NCBI RefSeq assembly: GCF_000213175.1
Contig: NW_009799099.1
Span: forward strand, 5,092,340-5,150,910
Length of the DNA stretch: 58,571 bases
Direction: 5' to 3'
From: Neurospora tetrasperma FGSC 2508
Lineage: Eukaryota; Ascomycota; Sordariomycetes; Sordariales; Sordariaceae
A program made the translations under genes and the position numbers. Positions 1-11,884 of the stretch are shown piece by piece. The number at the start of each line of letters is the position of its first letter. Position 1 is the first letter of the stretch. The notes under the pieces are model-generated. The model was not told the DNA's origin and made no database searches. It saw nothing but the letters and a program-made list of their open reading frames with translations.

Positions 1-2722
1 GGAAGAACGTTGAAGGCTTTCCAAAATCCAATGCCTGCCTCTGGGCTCACCGTGAAGGCCACGAAATGGGACAGAAACAATCGGAGGATTGCCGGAAAAG
101 ACGCAATTCCCCTCTGCGGGCGAAACAGGCACGGCACTGCGGTGAGTGGAGAATGTCTAACTTTGCCGATAAGAACAGGCTCCTCGGCTTTTAGCTCCCA
201 AGGTCCCCAGGATGGTCAAACCTTGGTCAAGGCGTGATAGCTGAGGTGTACCAATCAGGTGTGCAGCGAGCTGCAGAAGGCTGATGTACACTCCGAAAAA
301 GGGCAAGAGCCTTTGGGGGAAGCCGAGGGCTTGAGAAACGCTTGGTAGGGATCCGGGAGGTTGGCGAGGTTGGCATGGTCTTTCGATCTCTCGATCTCTC
401 GACTGAGAAGGTGCCCGCGCGGCGCCCAGGCGGTGCGGTGCTGGCAGCTTTCTTTGGCCTTGTCATGCATGCAGTGGGCGGTCCGAGGCTCTCTTGTCTC
501 TTCTGATTCGACAAAGCATGCTGGATGGTGAACGAGGCGGACGAATCGTTTGTTTTCTCGTTGGATCGTGGGCTTGTGGTAGTGCCCATACCATGCCATG
601 TCGATGCCATGTCGCTGCAAGTAGGTCTGGTTCGTCCGTCTGTTCGTCTGCCGTTCCCACCGCCGTTCGTTTGTTGATGAGTTCTGGCCCAACCCTCCTC
701 GTGAAGGGGACGAGGAAGCATGAATGAATGGGCAGGGCGTAAGCAGGCGGAAATGGCCCAGAACCAGTTGGAATATTTTTTTTCGTTGGGCACAGACGCA
801 TCCCCATGCAACTCTCCCATTTCCTCTCTGTGTTGTTTCTTTTAGTCTCGAGGGAAGTCAGTGAGTTCAATAGAGCGTTCTGAACCTGGCTTGGCCATGG
901 AGGTGCTTGACGTGCGCCTGAATTGTTACCCGATCCAAGGCGAAACGGGAACAGGGAACAGGACTGCGCAGAAAATGCACAAATAGACAAGGCAAAGACG
1001 GCGACGGAATAGAGTGGTGAGTGAAGCAATAGCATCCATACATTGATCCATGGTCCTGTCGGTCTGTAGGTGAGGCCGCAACGCTGCAGCTGACAAAATC
1101 CAAGCCTGGCGCATTGGGTACACGACAAAGATAAACCAAAAAAAAGTAAAAAGATAAACCAAAAAACAAAGAGTTGGGTATGGGTCAGGTTGCAGTTTTA
1201 GAGGCATGGAAACTGACACGGCCTTGAACTCCCGTCGGAAGGCTAGTGCATAGCATTCACAAGGGCACCATGGTCAACGACATCTTGAGGGTCATCTTTC
1301 AAGCTGTGTCCCTATCGACTTTCATCGAGCTTTCGACAGCTCAACGGGAATGGATAGATAGAGAGAGACAAGGTCGGAATGGAACCTCGCTCCTGATTCG
1401 AAGTTCAAGGGCAAGTGAGGAGTGCAGGGTCGTGTTAGCGAACGAGGAGGAGAGGACAGATACCGGTTACATGGGCAGGTCCTTGACGGGATTGGACGGA
1501 TGGGCCACTGGGGGTTACGAGGGGAGGGGCTGGTCGCATCTGGTGCAATCCCAAGAGAGGGTGCTTGTGCACCAATCAGTCGAGGAGAATCGCCTTCCAA
1601 GTGGACGAGGCCGTGGCCGATAACTGTCGATAGGTGCTTCCCGGTGGGCTTCCAGGTGCTGTCAGCCCCGCTCAGCAGGTCTTGTCTGGCTCCATCCGTA
1701 TAGGTGCGTGCGTGCAATGGGGCCTTTTGGCTGCACCACCTGGCCAATCAACCGTCACAGATGCAATTGGTCCTTGAACCTTGCGCGCCCTGCCACAAGG
1801 CTAATTCAAAGCCGAGTATCTGCTGCAGTCCCTCGTCGCTCCTCCAGGTAGCTTCAGTTTACCACCACAGCCTCACTTCACTGTATGGCAACCGGGGAGT
1901 ACTTGGCAGCTTAACAGTCGGAGGCTCTGGCAACCTGGAACCTGGCTGCACTTCTGCTTCCCGGGCCCTCACCACCTCATTTTTTTGCTGTCGTCGAGGC
2001 GAGACAACCTGACCTCGAATTTCCCAACTGAACCTGCACTTCCCCCGCTTCTTGTTCCATCTTGTGGCTGACCTGACCTTCACCGAATGGCACGACTCAC
2101 ATCTACAGGGTCAATACAGTAACGACAACAACAACAACACAGCGCCGACTCTGAATTTCGCCCATCTAAACCAACTTATCTCTCATCTTTCCTTCATCTC
2201 TTTCCTGCCCTTCTACTTCCTCTGTCCGTCCTGTGTGCGAGTTGTGCATGGGATATCTCTAGCCCATCCCGTCAATTCACACTTCGCAGTCTTCTTACGG
2301 AGTTGATTGGCGGCCATTGTAATTCGGGCCTCTCCCGACAACACATTTGCTGCAATCAGCCAGACGTTTCTGTCTGTTTAGGCTGTCGTGTCCACCAGTT
2401 TAAGGCCCCCAAGACCGCCTCCTTGACGCATCTGTTGCCTTCGTAAAGGCTTGCTTGGGCTTTGTTGCGGCCTCGTCCAGCCTTATAATCGCGCCTTCGG
2501 CCAAATTGTTGTTTTATCCTTGTCCTGTCAGGCCTGCCGTGCCCTTTGTGGCCTCGATTGATCCATACACTACACCCACTACCGGCATTGATACTGCTTT
2601 CAACCTAGAGGTAGTAGCTAGCTACTTCCTTGCTCCGGCCGGACGCGCACTTCGTCCTCGACTTCCATCCCGCCGTCACCGCTTATTGTGTGATCCTCCA
2701 AGTGGCTTACATTGACGACAAC
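1..2722. other. Non-coding flank upstream of the caspase-like gene
   Basis: I see no convincing gene in this stretch. All open frames are short, overlap each other on both strands and lack recognisable domains. The last kilobase (about 1,800-2,700) becomes pyrimidine-rich on the plus strand, with many CTTC/TCTC runs and a short CAACAACAACAAC tract near 2,125. This is typical of a fungal promoter and 5' UTR leading to the start codon at 2723. A gene lying mostly to the left of the window cannot be excluded. Confidence 0.6.
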
Positions 2723-5490
2723 ATGGACCCTCCATCGAAGCGGAGGAGACTGGCTCCCAAGGTTTCCGATGCCCCAGCTCAATCCGCCGTTCCATCGACA
2801 AGTCCTCCTCAGCCTCAGCCCCAAGCCCAGGCTCAGGTTCAGGCTCAGGGCCAGCCGGCAGCACAGTCCTTCCCTCAGGACCAGGTTAGTAGCCCTGTGA
2901 TTCCACTACCGTTCCCCTGCTAATCATCTCCCTCTTCTCAGCAGCACTTCCCGCCAGCCGAACCACTCGTGTCGCCTGCACAGCAGGCTGCGCAGTCCGC
3001 ACCGCTTACCGAACGTGGAGAGTTCGAGGCCTATGCGAGACATCTCCAAGATGCTGCCATGTACATCAAGATGGCTAAGGAGCAACTTGTTCCCCACCGG
3101 AGCGTATCCGTACTCATGCTGAGATGGGAGGAGGACCTCAGTGTTGAGGCAGACATGCTGCTCTTGGAAAAGGTGTTTCGGGATCGGTACAACTACAGCA
3201 CCGAGAAATGGGTCATTCCTACCGTGCCGAACCCCAGCATCAAGCTAAGCTACCAGATGGCGTCGTTTTTGGAAAACGCCGGTCCTGATCACCTCTTGAT
3301 TGTCTATTACGCCGGCCATGGTTTTGTTGGTCAAGACAATCACCTTTATTGGGCTTGGTAGGTTGACCCTTTTGCTTACAGCATCGCCCCTGTTTCCCAG
3401 GCTGACATTACGGGTACAGCAACGCTCGCGACGATGCTGCCAGGCTCAAGTGGGACGGTGTTAGATGCCTGTTCGAGGACGCCCAGCCCGAGATCCTGCT
3501 CCTGTTAGACACCTGTGCCATCAAGGATTCGCCTCCCGCTGGGAGTCACGGTACCAAACAGGCCATTGCCGCGCACACGCCAGAACAGAGCTCAAGAGAG
3601 GCCGGTCCCCGCTCTTTCACGGCTACCTTGGCTGATGCTCTTGCCAAGCTTGCCAGTGGGCGTCCCTTCAGCGTTCAGAAGCTGCTCGATGAGATAATAA
3701 CACTGCGGCAACACGAGAGCGCCCAAGCCATTGCCAAGATGGTCAACGGAACAGCCAAGTTAGCTCCGCCCGAGAGAGTCCCTGTAACCTTCACCTTGAC
3801 TCCTGCGAAAGGACGCGATATTGTGCTTGGGCCCTTGAAGAAGGAAGTTGCACAGCTGCAATCGCCTCCCCAATCTGCTGACGTGGATGGGGACGCCTGG
3901 AGGTCGACTCGGGATGACCAGCCGCTCAGCGCCACAGAAGTGGCTGACCTTACTTTCGAGGAGAGCAGTAGAGTGTTAGTGTGTACCACTTTCGTGGGAG
4001 ATGCGAGCGCAGATATGGGCTTCTTCCACCAGTGGCTCCATAATCCTCCGTCCGTTGCCTCCAAAATCACGGTGGAGGGCATGTTCCTCGGGCCTCCTAC
4101 TATGCTCTTGATATCGATGCCGCTCTCGATATGGAACATTGTCCAGCACGACAAGGTCTGCTGCTTCTTGGGATATATCAGTTCGCACAACATGATTCAT
4201 CTGTACCAGCGACTCGTCAAGTCTGCTGCGAACGGCCAACCAATGACCAAGGACTTCGAGGATGGCCGCATTTTGCTAGAAGCACGAGAGGCTGCTGCAG
4301 TTAGCCCGTCTCTGAACCGGCGAGACCACACGAGCCATTACTCTTCCCTTACACAGGAGAACCAACCACGGCAGGAGCACCGGGTCCCGCTTCCCACACC
4401 CAACGGGGCTGTTCCCGTCACTCCTGGCCCTCCAGTCCAGACCCCCGGTCCCAAGGCCAAGGACGACGCAGAAGATTCCGACGAGATGAAAGAAGCGGCA
4501 GAACAGTTGAAGATGCTGAGCGATCTCCACGCACAAAGCAACAGGGTGGGAGATAGTATTGCAGTTAGGCATCCTGAAGAACCCGATGCCTCCGAAGTGA
4601 ATGACGCTGTTATGGATGAGATTCACTACGGCGGTGTCCCCTATAGCACCCCTCGTGCCAAAATTGGAGGGGTCAACGGCAAGATTCCCAGTGAAAGCCC
4701 AAGGATTACAACAGGGAGGAGGCCGCTTCAGAAACAAGTGTCGAAGCAAGAGACGCGGTGTAGCCACTGTAGCCATGCGCCATTCAAGGACTCGTCTTCG
4801 CTCCGCAAGCATATCGCAGCTGCTCACACGCGGCCGTTCCCGTGTGCTTTCTCCTTCGCCGGGTGTGCAAGCACGTTCGGGTCCAAGAATGAGTGGAAGC
4901 GTCACATAGCCTCTCAGCACCTGTGCCTGCAATATTATCGGTGCTCGGCATGTCCTCAAAGCAGCGCCGATGGCAAAGGTAATGAGTTCAACCGCAAAGA
5001 CTTGTTTACGCAGCACCTGCGACGAATGCATGCGCCGCCGATCCTCAAGAAGCCCGGTAGCAAGCCGGAGGCAGGACTTCTCGCTGAGTGGGAGGCGCAT
5101 GTGAAGGAGATGCAAGCATCATGTCTAGTAACGCGCAGGCAACCCCCTCAACGGTCGTCTTGTCCCAAACCCGACTGTAAGAGCGTTTTTGAGGGCGCCG
5201 GGTCATGGGATGAATGGACAGAACATGTCGGTCGACATATGGAAAAGGGAGAGGCTGATCGCATGGGTGTGGATCCCCTGCTAGCACAATGGGCGCTTGA
5301 TGAAGGGATCATTGAACGGATCGAGGACGACACGTATAGGCTCTGTCCGCAAAATGGATCAGCTATGCCCGCCGATAGAAACGCGAATCAAACCTCCACT
5401 GCTGCCGAAAGTACGAAGAAAGAGGATGAGGATCCATCAATCACCGTGGCGTTATCGGCGCCGGATTCGGACGGTATGGATGTCGACTGA
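2723..5490 (+). CDS. Caspase-like (C14-type) domain protein with C-terminal C2H2 zinc fingers
   Basis: Three exons (2723-2884, 2942-3357, 3420-5490) give about 882 residues. Introns are 57 and 62 nt with GT..AG ends. The N-terminus has a basic KRRR stretch and a Gln/Pro/Ala-rich low-complexity tract (about residues 25-54). Residues about 75-260 form a caspase-hemoglobinase-like fold: beta-strand/His motif YYAGHG (His180) and LLLDTC (Cys225) give the His-Cys dyad. A middle region (about 290-400) follows, then a charged linker. Residues about 640-800 carry several C2H2 or C2H2-like fingers, including the fungal-type segment SKNEWKRHIASQH. The family is known as orphan proteins in Pezizomycotina; a protease or signalling role in regulated cell death or nucleic-acid sensing is inference. 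The start is the first ATG in frame and precedes the KRRR stretch. It could be catalytically inactive; the dyad is seen but substrates are unknown. Confidence 0.85.
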
Positions 5491-6123
5491 TCGTGGGAGG
5501 ATTTGAACCAAAGTCATTTCGTACTATGTTGTTTTCTTATTGTTATTTCCGGGATCATGGCATTTATTGGGCCACAGGAAAAAGAAGCATGGCGGCGCAT
5601 GTGGGTACGGTATAAGCATAATCAGAGAGTTGCTGGAGTTATCATTGTCTAGGCTGCAGCGGAGTTCAACTTCCAGCATGAGGTCAACAGAAGTTGACTG
5701 GTATTGTTCATCGCCCGCGGCCGTATGGTTTGTGTATCCCTGCAAGGGTGTTAAGCCCAAGGGAATAGATGACATGGCTTCTGCAAAAGGCAGCTTGTAA
5801 AAGATTTAATCGCTTTACGCCAGGTATCGGTTGACTTGATAGACTCACCAACAAAAGAATGTACTGACTAATGTGCGGGTATTTACAAAGGTGCCCCGAG
5901 CGAGAGATTTACCACCTGCTGATTTGGGATACCAAAGCCGTCTGCCGTCCATTTGACAACCTCAGATATCGTTTTCATGTTCTTCAGCGGCCACGAGCTG
6001 GGTTCCAAAAAGGCTGGATAAGTTTATCCTTGAGTGCCGAATTGACTACGTATGGGCTTGGTGTTGATGATCTAAATCTCGGTATCCGGACCTCAACCAG
6101 CTTTCTAGCAAACCCCGCAACTA

Positions 6124-6178
6124 CGGTCGGAGTTTAGCCCGATCAGATCCAAGCTTACAGGCCCCAACTCCGACCGTC
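6124..6178. repeat. 12-bp perfect inverted repeat (31-nt spacer)
   Basis: ACGGTCGGAGTT at 6124-6135 is the exact reverse complement of AACTCCGACCGT at 6167-6178. Both arms contain CGG, the half-site of fungal Zn2Cys6 regulators, but the spacing is larger than usual for such dimers. It lies about 940 bp upstream of the GH31 start codon. Function is unknown. Confidence 0.55.
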
Positions 6179-6983
6179 ATCCAACACCTTGAATGGTTTC
6201 TCATCCAACATTCGGGCCTTTCCTGAGGAACATGGGTCAGCCATTAGTCCCACCTGGGATGCTACCCCCCAACCGTTTTGATGGGGTTTGGCCTCTTTTT
6301 TCCCCGGAAAAATCTACATGTGCGGAGAAGAGCAAGGGGTAGATAGCGGGGGATGGGGAAGGCAAAACTGGGGAAGCCTGGGGCATTGGTGAAATTGGAG
6401 AAAGCAAACTCACCGGCCGGCCAGAGAGCAACACGCACATAGAAATAAGGCAAGTGATCAGAGTTTACCCCGACTTCATATTCACATATTGACCGTCTGT
6501 GCTTCGCCTAACTGATGCTTTCTTCACCACCTCCCAACCCGTCGTGCTTGGTCGTAGCAATGGGCCCGCTCAGAGCCTTTGCAAGACCGACATGATGCCG
6601 ACACAAGGTCGGCTCGGGATCTATCGTGGGATTCGACACGCCACAAACCTTTGCTGTCTGGGAGTTGGTGCTTTATGTTAGCGAAAGCCCCATGACGGAG
6701 TAGCGTATGATTGAATGCGGAGAAATGGTACGGACTGAGAATCTTCGGCATGGCAATCCAAGGTTCTCTAGGTCTATAATGGCTTCCAAGGCGGCATCCG
6801 GAATGGTTCCTTGCGTTGCCCTCGGATTCCCCAGGTTCCCCAACTTGCAGCTTCCAATGGTCTCCAGACTATCGGTACATACTGGCTGATCCTTTCCTGA
6901 TTTGCCGGGTCGGGAAAGTGATGGTGTTACTTGCTCAAGAACCCCCTGCTCGGTGACGATGCGCCTGGTCTAGATGGAATTGG

Positions 6984-6989
6984 TATAAG
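6984..6989 (+). promoter_or_regulatory. Possible TATA-like element of the alpha-glucosidase gene
   Basis: TATAAG lies 125 bp before the ATG at 7114, a plausible distance for a fungal core promoter with a CT-rich leader (CTCTCTCTCC near 7062). Weak evidence based on sequence and position only. Confidence 0.3.
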
Positions 6990-7113
6990 TAAGAGCATGC
7001 TGCCTTCCGTGGTTCTTGTGTGAGGGGAGATTCAGAGTAACATCTCTCCGGATCGCAGTCTCTCTCTCCTGTGCGTTTGTGACACCAAGCACCAAGCAGC
7101 CGGACATTACAGG

Positions 7114-9934
7114 ATGCTTGCGGGATCTCGTCTCGCGGCCCTCGGGCTGCTGGCTTCACTCTGCTCTGCCGCCCTTCCACAGGCCATTCGCGCCATCAAC
7201 AACGGCCCGTTGGCCAAGTGTCCCGGCTACAAGGCTACGAACGTCAAGACGAACGCCAATGGCTTGACGGCGGAGCTCAAGCTTGCCGGGAAGGCATGCA
7301 ATACCTACGGCACTGACCTGGATAACCTCGTCCTTGAGGTGACATACGAGACGGGTGAGTTGACTAAAACAATAACTAAATGAAGAACTAAACGGGTGGG
7401 AGGCGCTAATAAGGAAAATTCATGTGTTAGACAACCGCCTGCACGTCAAGATACAAGATGCCGCGAACGATGTATATCAGATCCCTGAATCCATCTTCCC
7501 TCGCCCGCAGGCAGCCCAGGGTGCGAACTCCAAGAAGTCCGCCCTGAAGTTCACCTACAAGACCAGCCCTTTCTCCTTCGCCGTCACTCGCGCCAAGACG
7601 GGTGAGGTTCTCTTCGATACTTCAGTCGCTTCCCTGGTTTTCGAGTCCCAGTACCTGCGTCTTCGTACCAAGCTGCCCAACAACCCAAACCTCTACGGTC
7701 TTGGTGAGCACTCGGACTCTTTCCGCCTCAACACCACCAACTACATCCGGACTTTCTGGTCTCAGGATGCCTACTCCACCCCCAACGGAGCGAACCTTTA
7801 CGGCAATCACCCGGTCTACTACGAGCACCGCAAGAGTGGCAGCCACGGTGTATTGTTCCTCAACTCCAATGGTATGGACGTCGTCATTGACAAGGACAGC
7901 CGCTCCGGTCAATACCTCGAGTACAACTCCCTTGGGGGTGTCGTTGACTTCTACTTCGTTGCTGGCCCTAGCCCGATCGAGGTTGCTAAGCAATATGCCG
8001 AGATCACCAAGCTCCCTGCCATGATGCCATACTGGGGTTTCGGCTTACACCAGTGCCGTTACGGCTACCAGGATGCTTTCGAGGTTGCTGAGGTGGTCTA
8101 TAATTACAGCAAGGCCAGCATCCCGCTTGAAACTATGTGGACCGATATCGACTACATGGACCGCAGAAGGGTCTTTACTCTGGATCCTCAGCGTTTCCCC
8201 CTCTCGACAATGAGGCAGTTGATCGGCTACCTTCACGAGAACGACCAGAAGTATATTGTTATGGTCGACCCTGCCGTGTCGGCGGCAGAGGGGCCTGAAA
8301 ACCCTGCTTTGACGAAAGGCATTGAAGAAAACGTCTTCCTCAAGCGTAATGATAGCTCCATCTACAAAGGTGTCGTGTGGCCTGGTGTCTCAGTCTTCCC
8401 CGACTGGTTCTCGGCCAACATATCCAGGTACTGGGACAGCCAGTTCACTGAATTCTTCTCTGCGAGCTCTGGTATCAACATTGATGGTCTCTGGATTGAC
8501 ATGAACGAGCCCTCCAACTTTCCTTGCTTCTTCCCTTGCAATGACCCCGAGAAATCCGCCATCGGCTACCCGCCTGAGCCTCCTGCCGTAAGGACACCTC
8601 CCCGGGAGCTCCCTGGATGGCCTTGCGTCTTCCAGCCCGAGGGAACTGATTGCAAGGAGAAGAAAGACTTGACCATTGAGGCTCCTGTCAAGAGTGACGT
8701 TCTTATTGCCAAGCGCGAGGAGACTGTGGAAGCTAGCATTACTGCCGGCAAGCAGCTTGGTCTCCCTGGCCGTGACTTCCTCTTCCCCAAGTATTCAATT
8801 CACAACAAGGCTGCTTACATGGATTCATGGAACGCCGACAAGGGTGGTCTCTCCAACAAGACTGTGAACACCGATACCATCCACCAGAATGGCCTGGCTG
8901 AATATGATGTTCACAACCTTTACGGCACCATGATGTCGATCCAGTCCCGCGGGGCTATGCTTGCCCGCCGCCCTGGCCTCCGCCCCTTCATCATCACTCG
9001 CTCCACTTTTGCTGGCGCTGGCCACTCGGTTGGCAAGTGGCTCGGTGACAACATTGCTGACTGGCAACACTACCGTGAGAGCATTTACGGAATGATGGCG
9101 TTTGCTTCCATCTACCAGATCCCCATGGTGGGCGCTGATGTCTGCGGATTCGGGGGGAACACAACCGAGTCGCTCTGCGCTCGTTGGGCCATGCTGGGTG
9201 CCTTCTCCCCCTTCTACCGTAACCATAACGAGTACCTACCTTCCATCAGCCAGGAGTTTTACCGTTGGGAGATCGTGGCTGAGGCCGCCCGCAAGGCCAT
9301 CGATATCCGCTATCGCCTGCTCGATTACATCTACACTGCCCAATACAAGCAGTCCGTTGATGGTACCCCCATGATTAACCCAATGTTCTACCTCTATCCC
9401 AATGACGCGAACACCTTTGGCCTCCAGCATCAGTACTTCTACGGTCCCGGTCTCCTTGTAACCCCCGTCACTGAGGAGAACTCGACCAGCGTGGATGTCT
9501 ACCTTCCTAACGATACTTTTTACGATTGGTACACCCTTGACGTCGTCCATGGCAAGGGCAGGACCGTCACTGTCAAGGATCAGAGCTTGACTGACATCCC
9601 GCTCTACCTCCGCGGTGGCGTCATCGTTCCTCTTAGGGCCAAGTCTGCCTTGACCACCACCGAACTTCGCAAGCAGGACTTTGAGCTCATCATCGCGGTC
9701 GGGAAAGACCTTACTGCCGAGGGTGAGCTTTACCTTGATGATGGAGTCAGCTTGGAGCAACAGGGTGTGACGAACATCAAGTTTAAGTATGCCTTGGGTG
9801 TTCTGACTGTCAATGGCGACTTTGGATTCAAAACGGATGTGAAGATCACCAACATCACCGTCGTCGGCGCCTTGGGGAAGAAGAGCGTGGATGTCAACAT
9901 CCCATTGACCCAGGCCTGCACAGCTGTTCTCTAG
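7114..9934 (+). CDS. Secreted alpha-glucosidase, glycoside hydrolase family 31
   Basis: Two exons (7114-7354 and 7431-9934; 76-nt intron with a GCTAAT branch site) encode about 914 residues, the usual size for fungal GH31 enzymes. A signal peptide occupies about residues 1-20 ([12 protein letters not shown] end). The GH31 N-terminal beta-domain is followed by the catalytic barrel. The nucleophile lies in [10 protein letters not shown] (Asp437) and the general acid/base in KWLGDN (Asp620); WTDIDYM and RNHNEY are further family motifs. The enzyme should hydrolyse terminal alpha-glucosidic bonds of maltose and malto-oligosaccharides outside the cell or at the wall. The KWLGDN variant resembles the AgdC-like fungal branch, but substrate preference (alpha-glucosidase versus alpha-xylosidase) is not settled by sequence reading. 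The start is chosen because it directly yields the signal peptide. Several N-X-S/T sites fit secretion. Confidence 0.95.
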
Positions 9935-10204
9935 CGGGTACTGGTGGTATAGTGAAAAAATGTGTTATAAATAACGGCCGATGATTACCTTCTAGGTATG
10001 ATTGATGAGGGAGGTTTCTTGCTGCCATGTGGAAGAATGTAGGCAGAAGTACCCATGTACTCTAGCATGAATAAATGAGTAATCATGATGTAGACGTTCC
10101 CACTTCCTGCTATCAGGCCAGGCCTTTCACCTGAGTGAAGACTGAGTGAGGCTGTCAAGGGGCAAACAATATTCGAATTCGTGAACAAACGTCATCCTTT
10201 GCTA
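9935..10204. other. Convergent 3' region between GH31 and the secreted-protein gene
   Basis: The two neighbouring genes point toward each other here. The GH31 3' flank contains GTGTTATAAATAA soon after the stop codon, a possible polyadenylation context. No gene seen. Confidence 0.5.
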
Positions 10205-11123
10205 TCATGCAGGGCCTTGCAAAACCACCGAGTCAATGGTGCAAGTGACAGTCGTACCGCTCACTGATGCCCTCGCTCCGGAAATGGTATACTTCGTGGC
10301 CGAGTTATAGTTTGCTGGATTTCCCGTGCACCACGCCGTACTCGTGCTTCCCGTCGCAACCTGTCGGTCGGGTAGGTAAGTTAGCACTTAAAACAAGCAT
10401 TTCTGTTGAGAGTGAAAGTCCACGATTCCGCCGCTCAAAATGGTACTTACAATTTTGACGTTTTTGAATGTCAAGGGCCCAAAATTCCATGCCACATCGT
10501 AACTTTGGAAAGATTAGTACCTTAAATTGCGACTTCAATTTCCTTTATGCGAATTTGCTACACACAAGACTCACAGTTCAATGGCAAAAATAGCTTGGTT
10601 GAAAGATTTGCCAGCTATCATAAAAGTCAAGAGTATCAGCACTTACAGCCTTCTCGACCATCATTCTTCCTTTGACTCAGAGTAGGCTTTCCCTCCTAGA
10701 CTCACCAAGAGCAAAAGTGTTGGTTACGGGCGAGCCAGTGGTGCCCCTTTTCGTCGTCGTAGTCCATCCGCTCCCATCACTGTTCAACACATTCGAGAAG
10801 CTGATCGTCTCTCCCGCATACGTGTTGAACCCGCCTCCCCATGGTAGCGAAGGGTTTGAACAGCACCATCCAGATCCAAACCACCAAGTGCCGCTTCGTC
10901 CGTCAAGCACATTCTGGTAAACTCCGCTGTTGTCGGTCGGTTGTAGGCCCGGCCAAAGATAGTAGACTGCCGCTTTGGGAAGAGTTGGGACGACCATTTG
11001 TCCACTGAACGCAGTGAACTTGGCTCCGGAGGGGGTGTTATAGCGCAGGAAATACCATGTTGCGGCAGCAGCCTGAGTGGCGAATAAAACAACGGGGAGA
11101 AAAACGATGGCTAGAAGCTGCAT
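10205..11123 (-). CDS. Small secreted protein of unknown function, 4 cysteines
   Basis: Four exons on the minus strand (11123-10706, 10614-10575, 10502-10451, 10360-10205) give about 221 residues. Introns are 91, 72 and 90 nt with GTGAGT or GTAAGT donors, and the middle one has a perfect TACTAATC-like branch site. Joining them keeps frame through to a TGA stop. The N-terminus is a classical signal peptide (MQLLAIVFLPVVLFATQAAA). The mature protein begins ATWYFLRYN and contains Trp/Gly-rich beta-strand-like segments (YYLWPGLQP, WWFGSGWCCSN) and four Cys (an adjacent pair in WCCSN, one in WCTG, one in VTCT), possibly two disulfides. I do not recognise a named domain. The all-beta look and aromatic content could suit a carbohydrate-binding or lectin-like role, which is inference. 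Intron 1 contains a second donor-like GTAAGT, so alternative splicing is possible. Confidence 0.85.
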
Positions 11124-11884
11124 ATTGTCTTGATGACTCGAGACCTGGACGTGGCAGGGTCAGGTGAGAGAAGAAGGAGATGGAGGTTATGCTTATCATA
11201 ACCTCCATGTTGCCCATGAGCGAAGGAAACTTTTGCTATTATAAGTTTTCTCGCCGGGTATCATTCGGAGTTCCAGGGGCCGGAGTTTGTGTTCCTACTG
11301 GTGGAAAGATGTTCGACTCATGGGGTCACATCAAGCAAAAGTGGTGCGGCATTTAATACCCCGGCGTTGCAGCTGAAACCTTGAAGCCTTGAAAAGGGAA
11401 GCAAGAGCATAACAACACCCTGAGGATATCGCAGTCCATGCAACGCCCCCCACGGCTCCGTGATGTTTATGGATTAGTATGAACACAGTACTTTGTAGCT
11501 TATGGCATGACTTGAGTACCTGCTCGTGGAGTAGACCATGTGATTAGCAAAAGAAACAAGGGAACCAACTAGAGGTAACATCGAGAAGCAAACACCCGTT
11601 CAAGCTTTTGGAAAATGCGCGAGGTGGGCCAGTGAAAAAGCGTAAATGTTAAGCAAAACAACTGCAAGAACGGAAAGTGGGTGGCAGCGAAAGAAGAAAA
11701 AAAGAGAAAAAAAAAGAGGGAGAACAGGAAGCAAATCCAGCTACACGGAAAAAGTGTAGAGGTTACCTATGTGTAGCCGAATGAGATCCTGCGTGCCAAA
11801 TCATTTTGCAAGGAGCAGGCATTGCTTCATGGCGCAGAAAAGAATGTTGAAAACCTAAATGTGAGTAGGGTGAAATGAAGCAAC
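11124..11884. other. Upstream region of the secreted-protein gene
   Basis: No gene seen. It contains a perfect hairpin at 11180-11208 and a purine-rich tract around 11,690-11,735 (AAAGAAGAAAAAAAGAG type). It separates the secreted-protein promoter from the tail of the cupin pseudogene. Confidence 0.5.
11180..11208. repeat. Perfect 12-bp inverted repeat with 5-nt loop
   Basis: ATGGAGGTTATG (11180-11191) and CATAACCTCCAT (11197-11208) are exact reverse complements separated by CTTAT. The hairpin begins 57 bp upstream of the secreted-protein start codon at 11123, so it sits in the core promoter or 5' UTR. It may be a dimeric regulator site or a leader hairpin; function is inferred from position only. 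Confidence 0.65.

Larger units (their letters stand above)
5491..7113. other. Intergenic region, promoter of the alpha-glucosidase gene
   Basis: No supported gene. It contains the 3' region of the caspase-like gene and the upstream region of the GH31 gene. I looked for AmyR-type CGGN8(C/A)GG sites, expected for many alpha-glucosidase genes, and found no clean match. A TATA-like element lies near 6984 and a 12-bp inverted repeat at 6124-6178 (both listed separately). Confidence 0.6.

Noticed and set aside
227-1128. Several overlapping minus-strand open frames of 97-221 codons
   Set aside because: They overlap in different frames, have no domain-like composition, and lie in a promoter-like region.
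6400-7113. AmyR-type CGGN8(C/A)GG sites upstream of the GH31 gene
   Set aside because: Candidate CGG triplets do not have the required spacing and partner.
10615-10705. Two tiny introns with a mini-exon instead of one 91-nt intron in the secreted-protein gene
   Set aside because: The two introns would be 36 and 32 nt, too short for fungal splicing; the single intron keeps frame.
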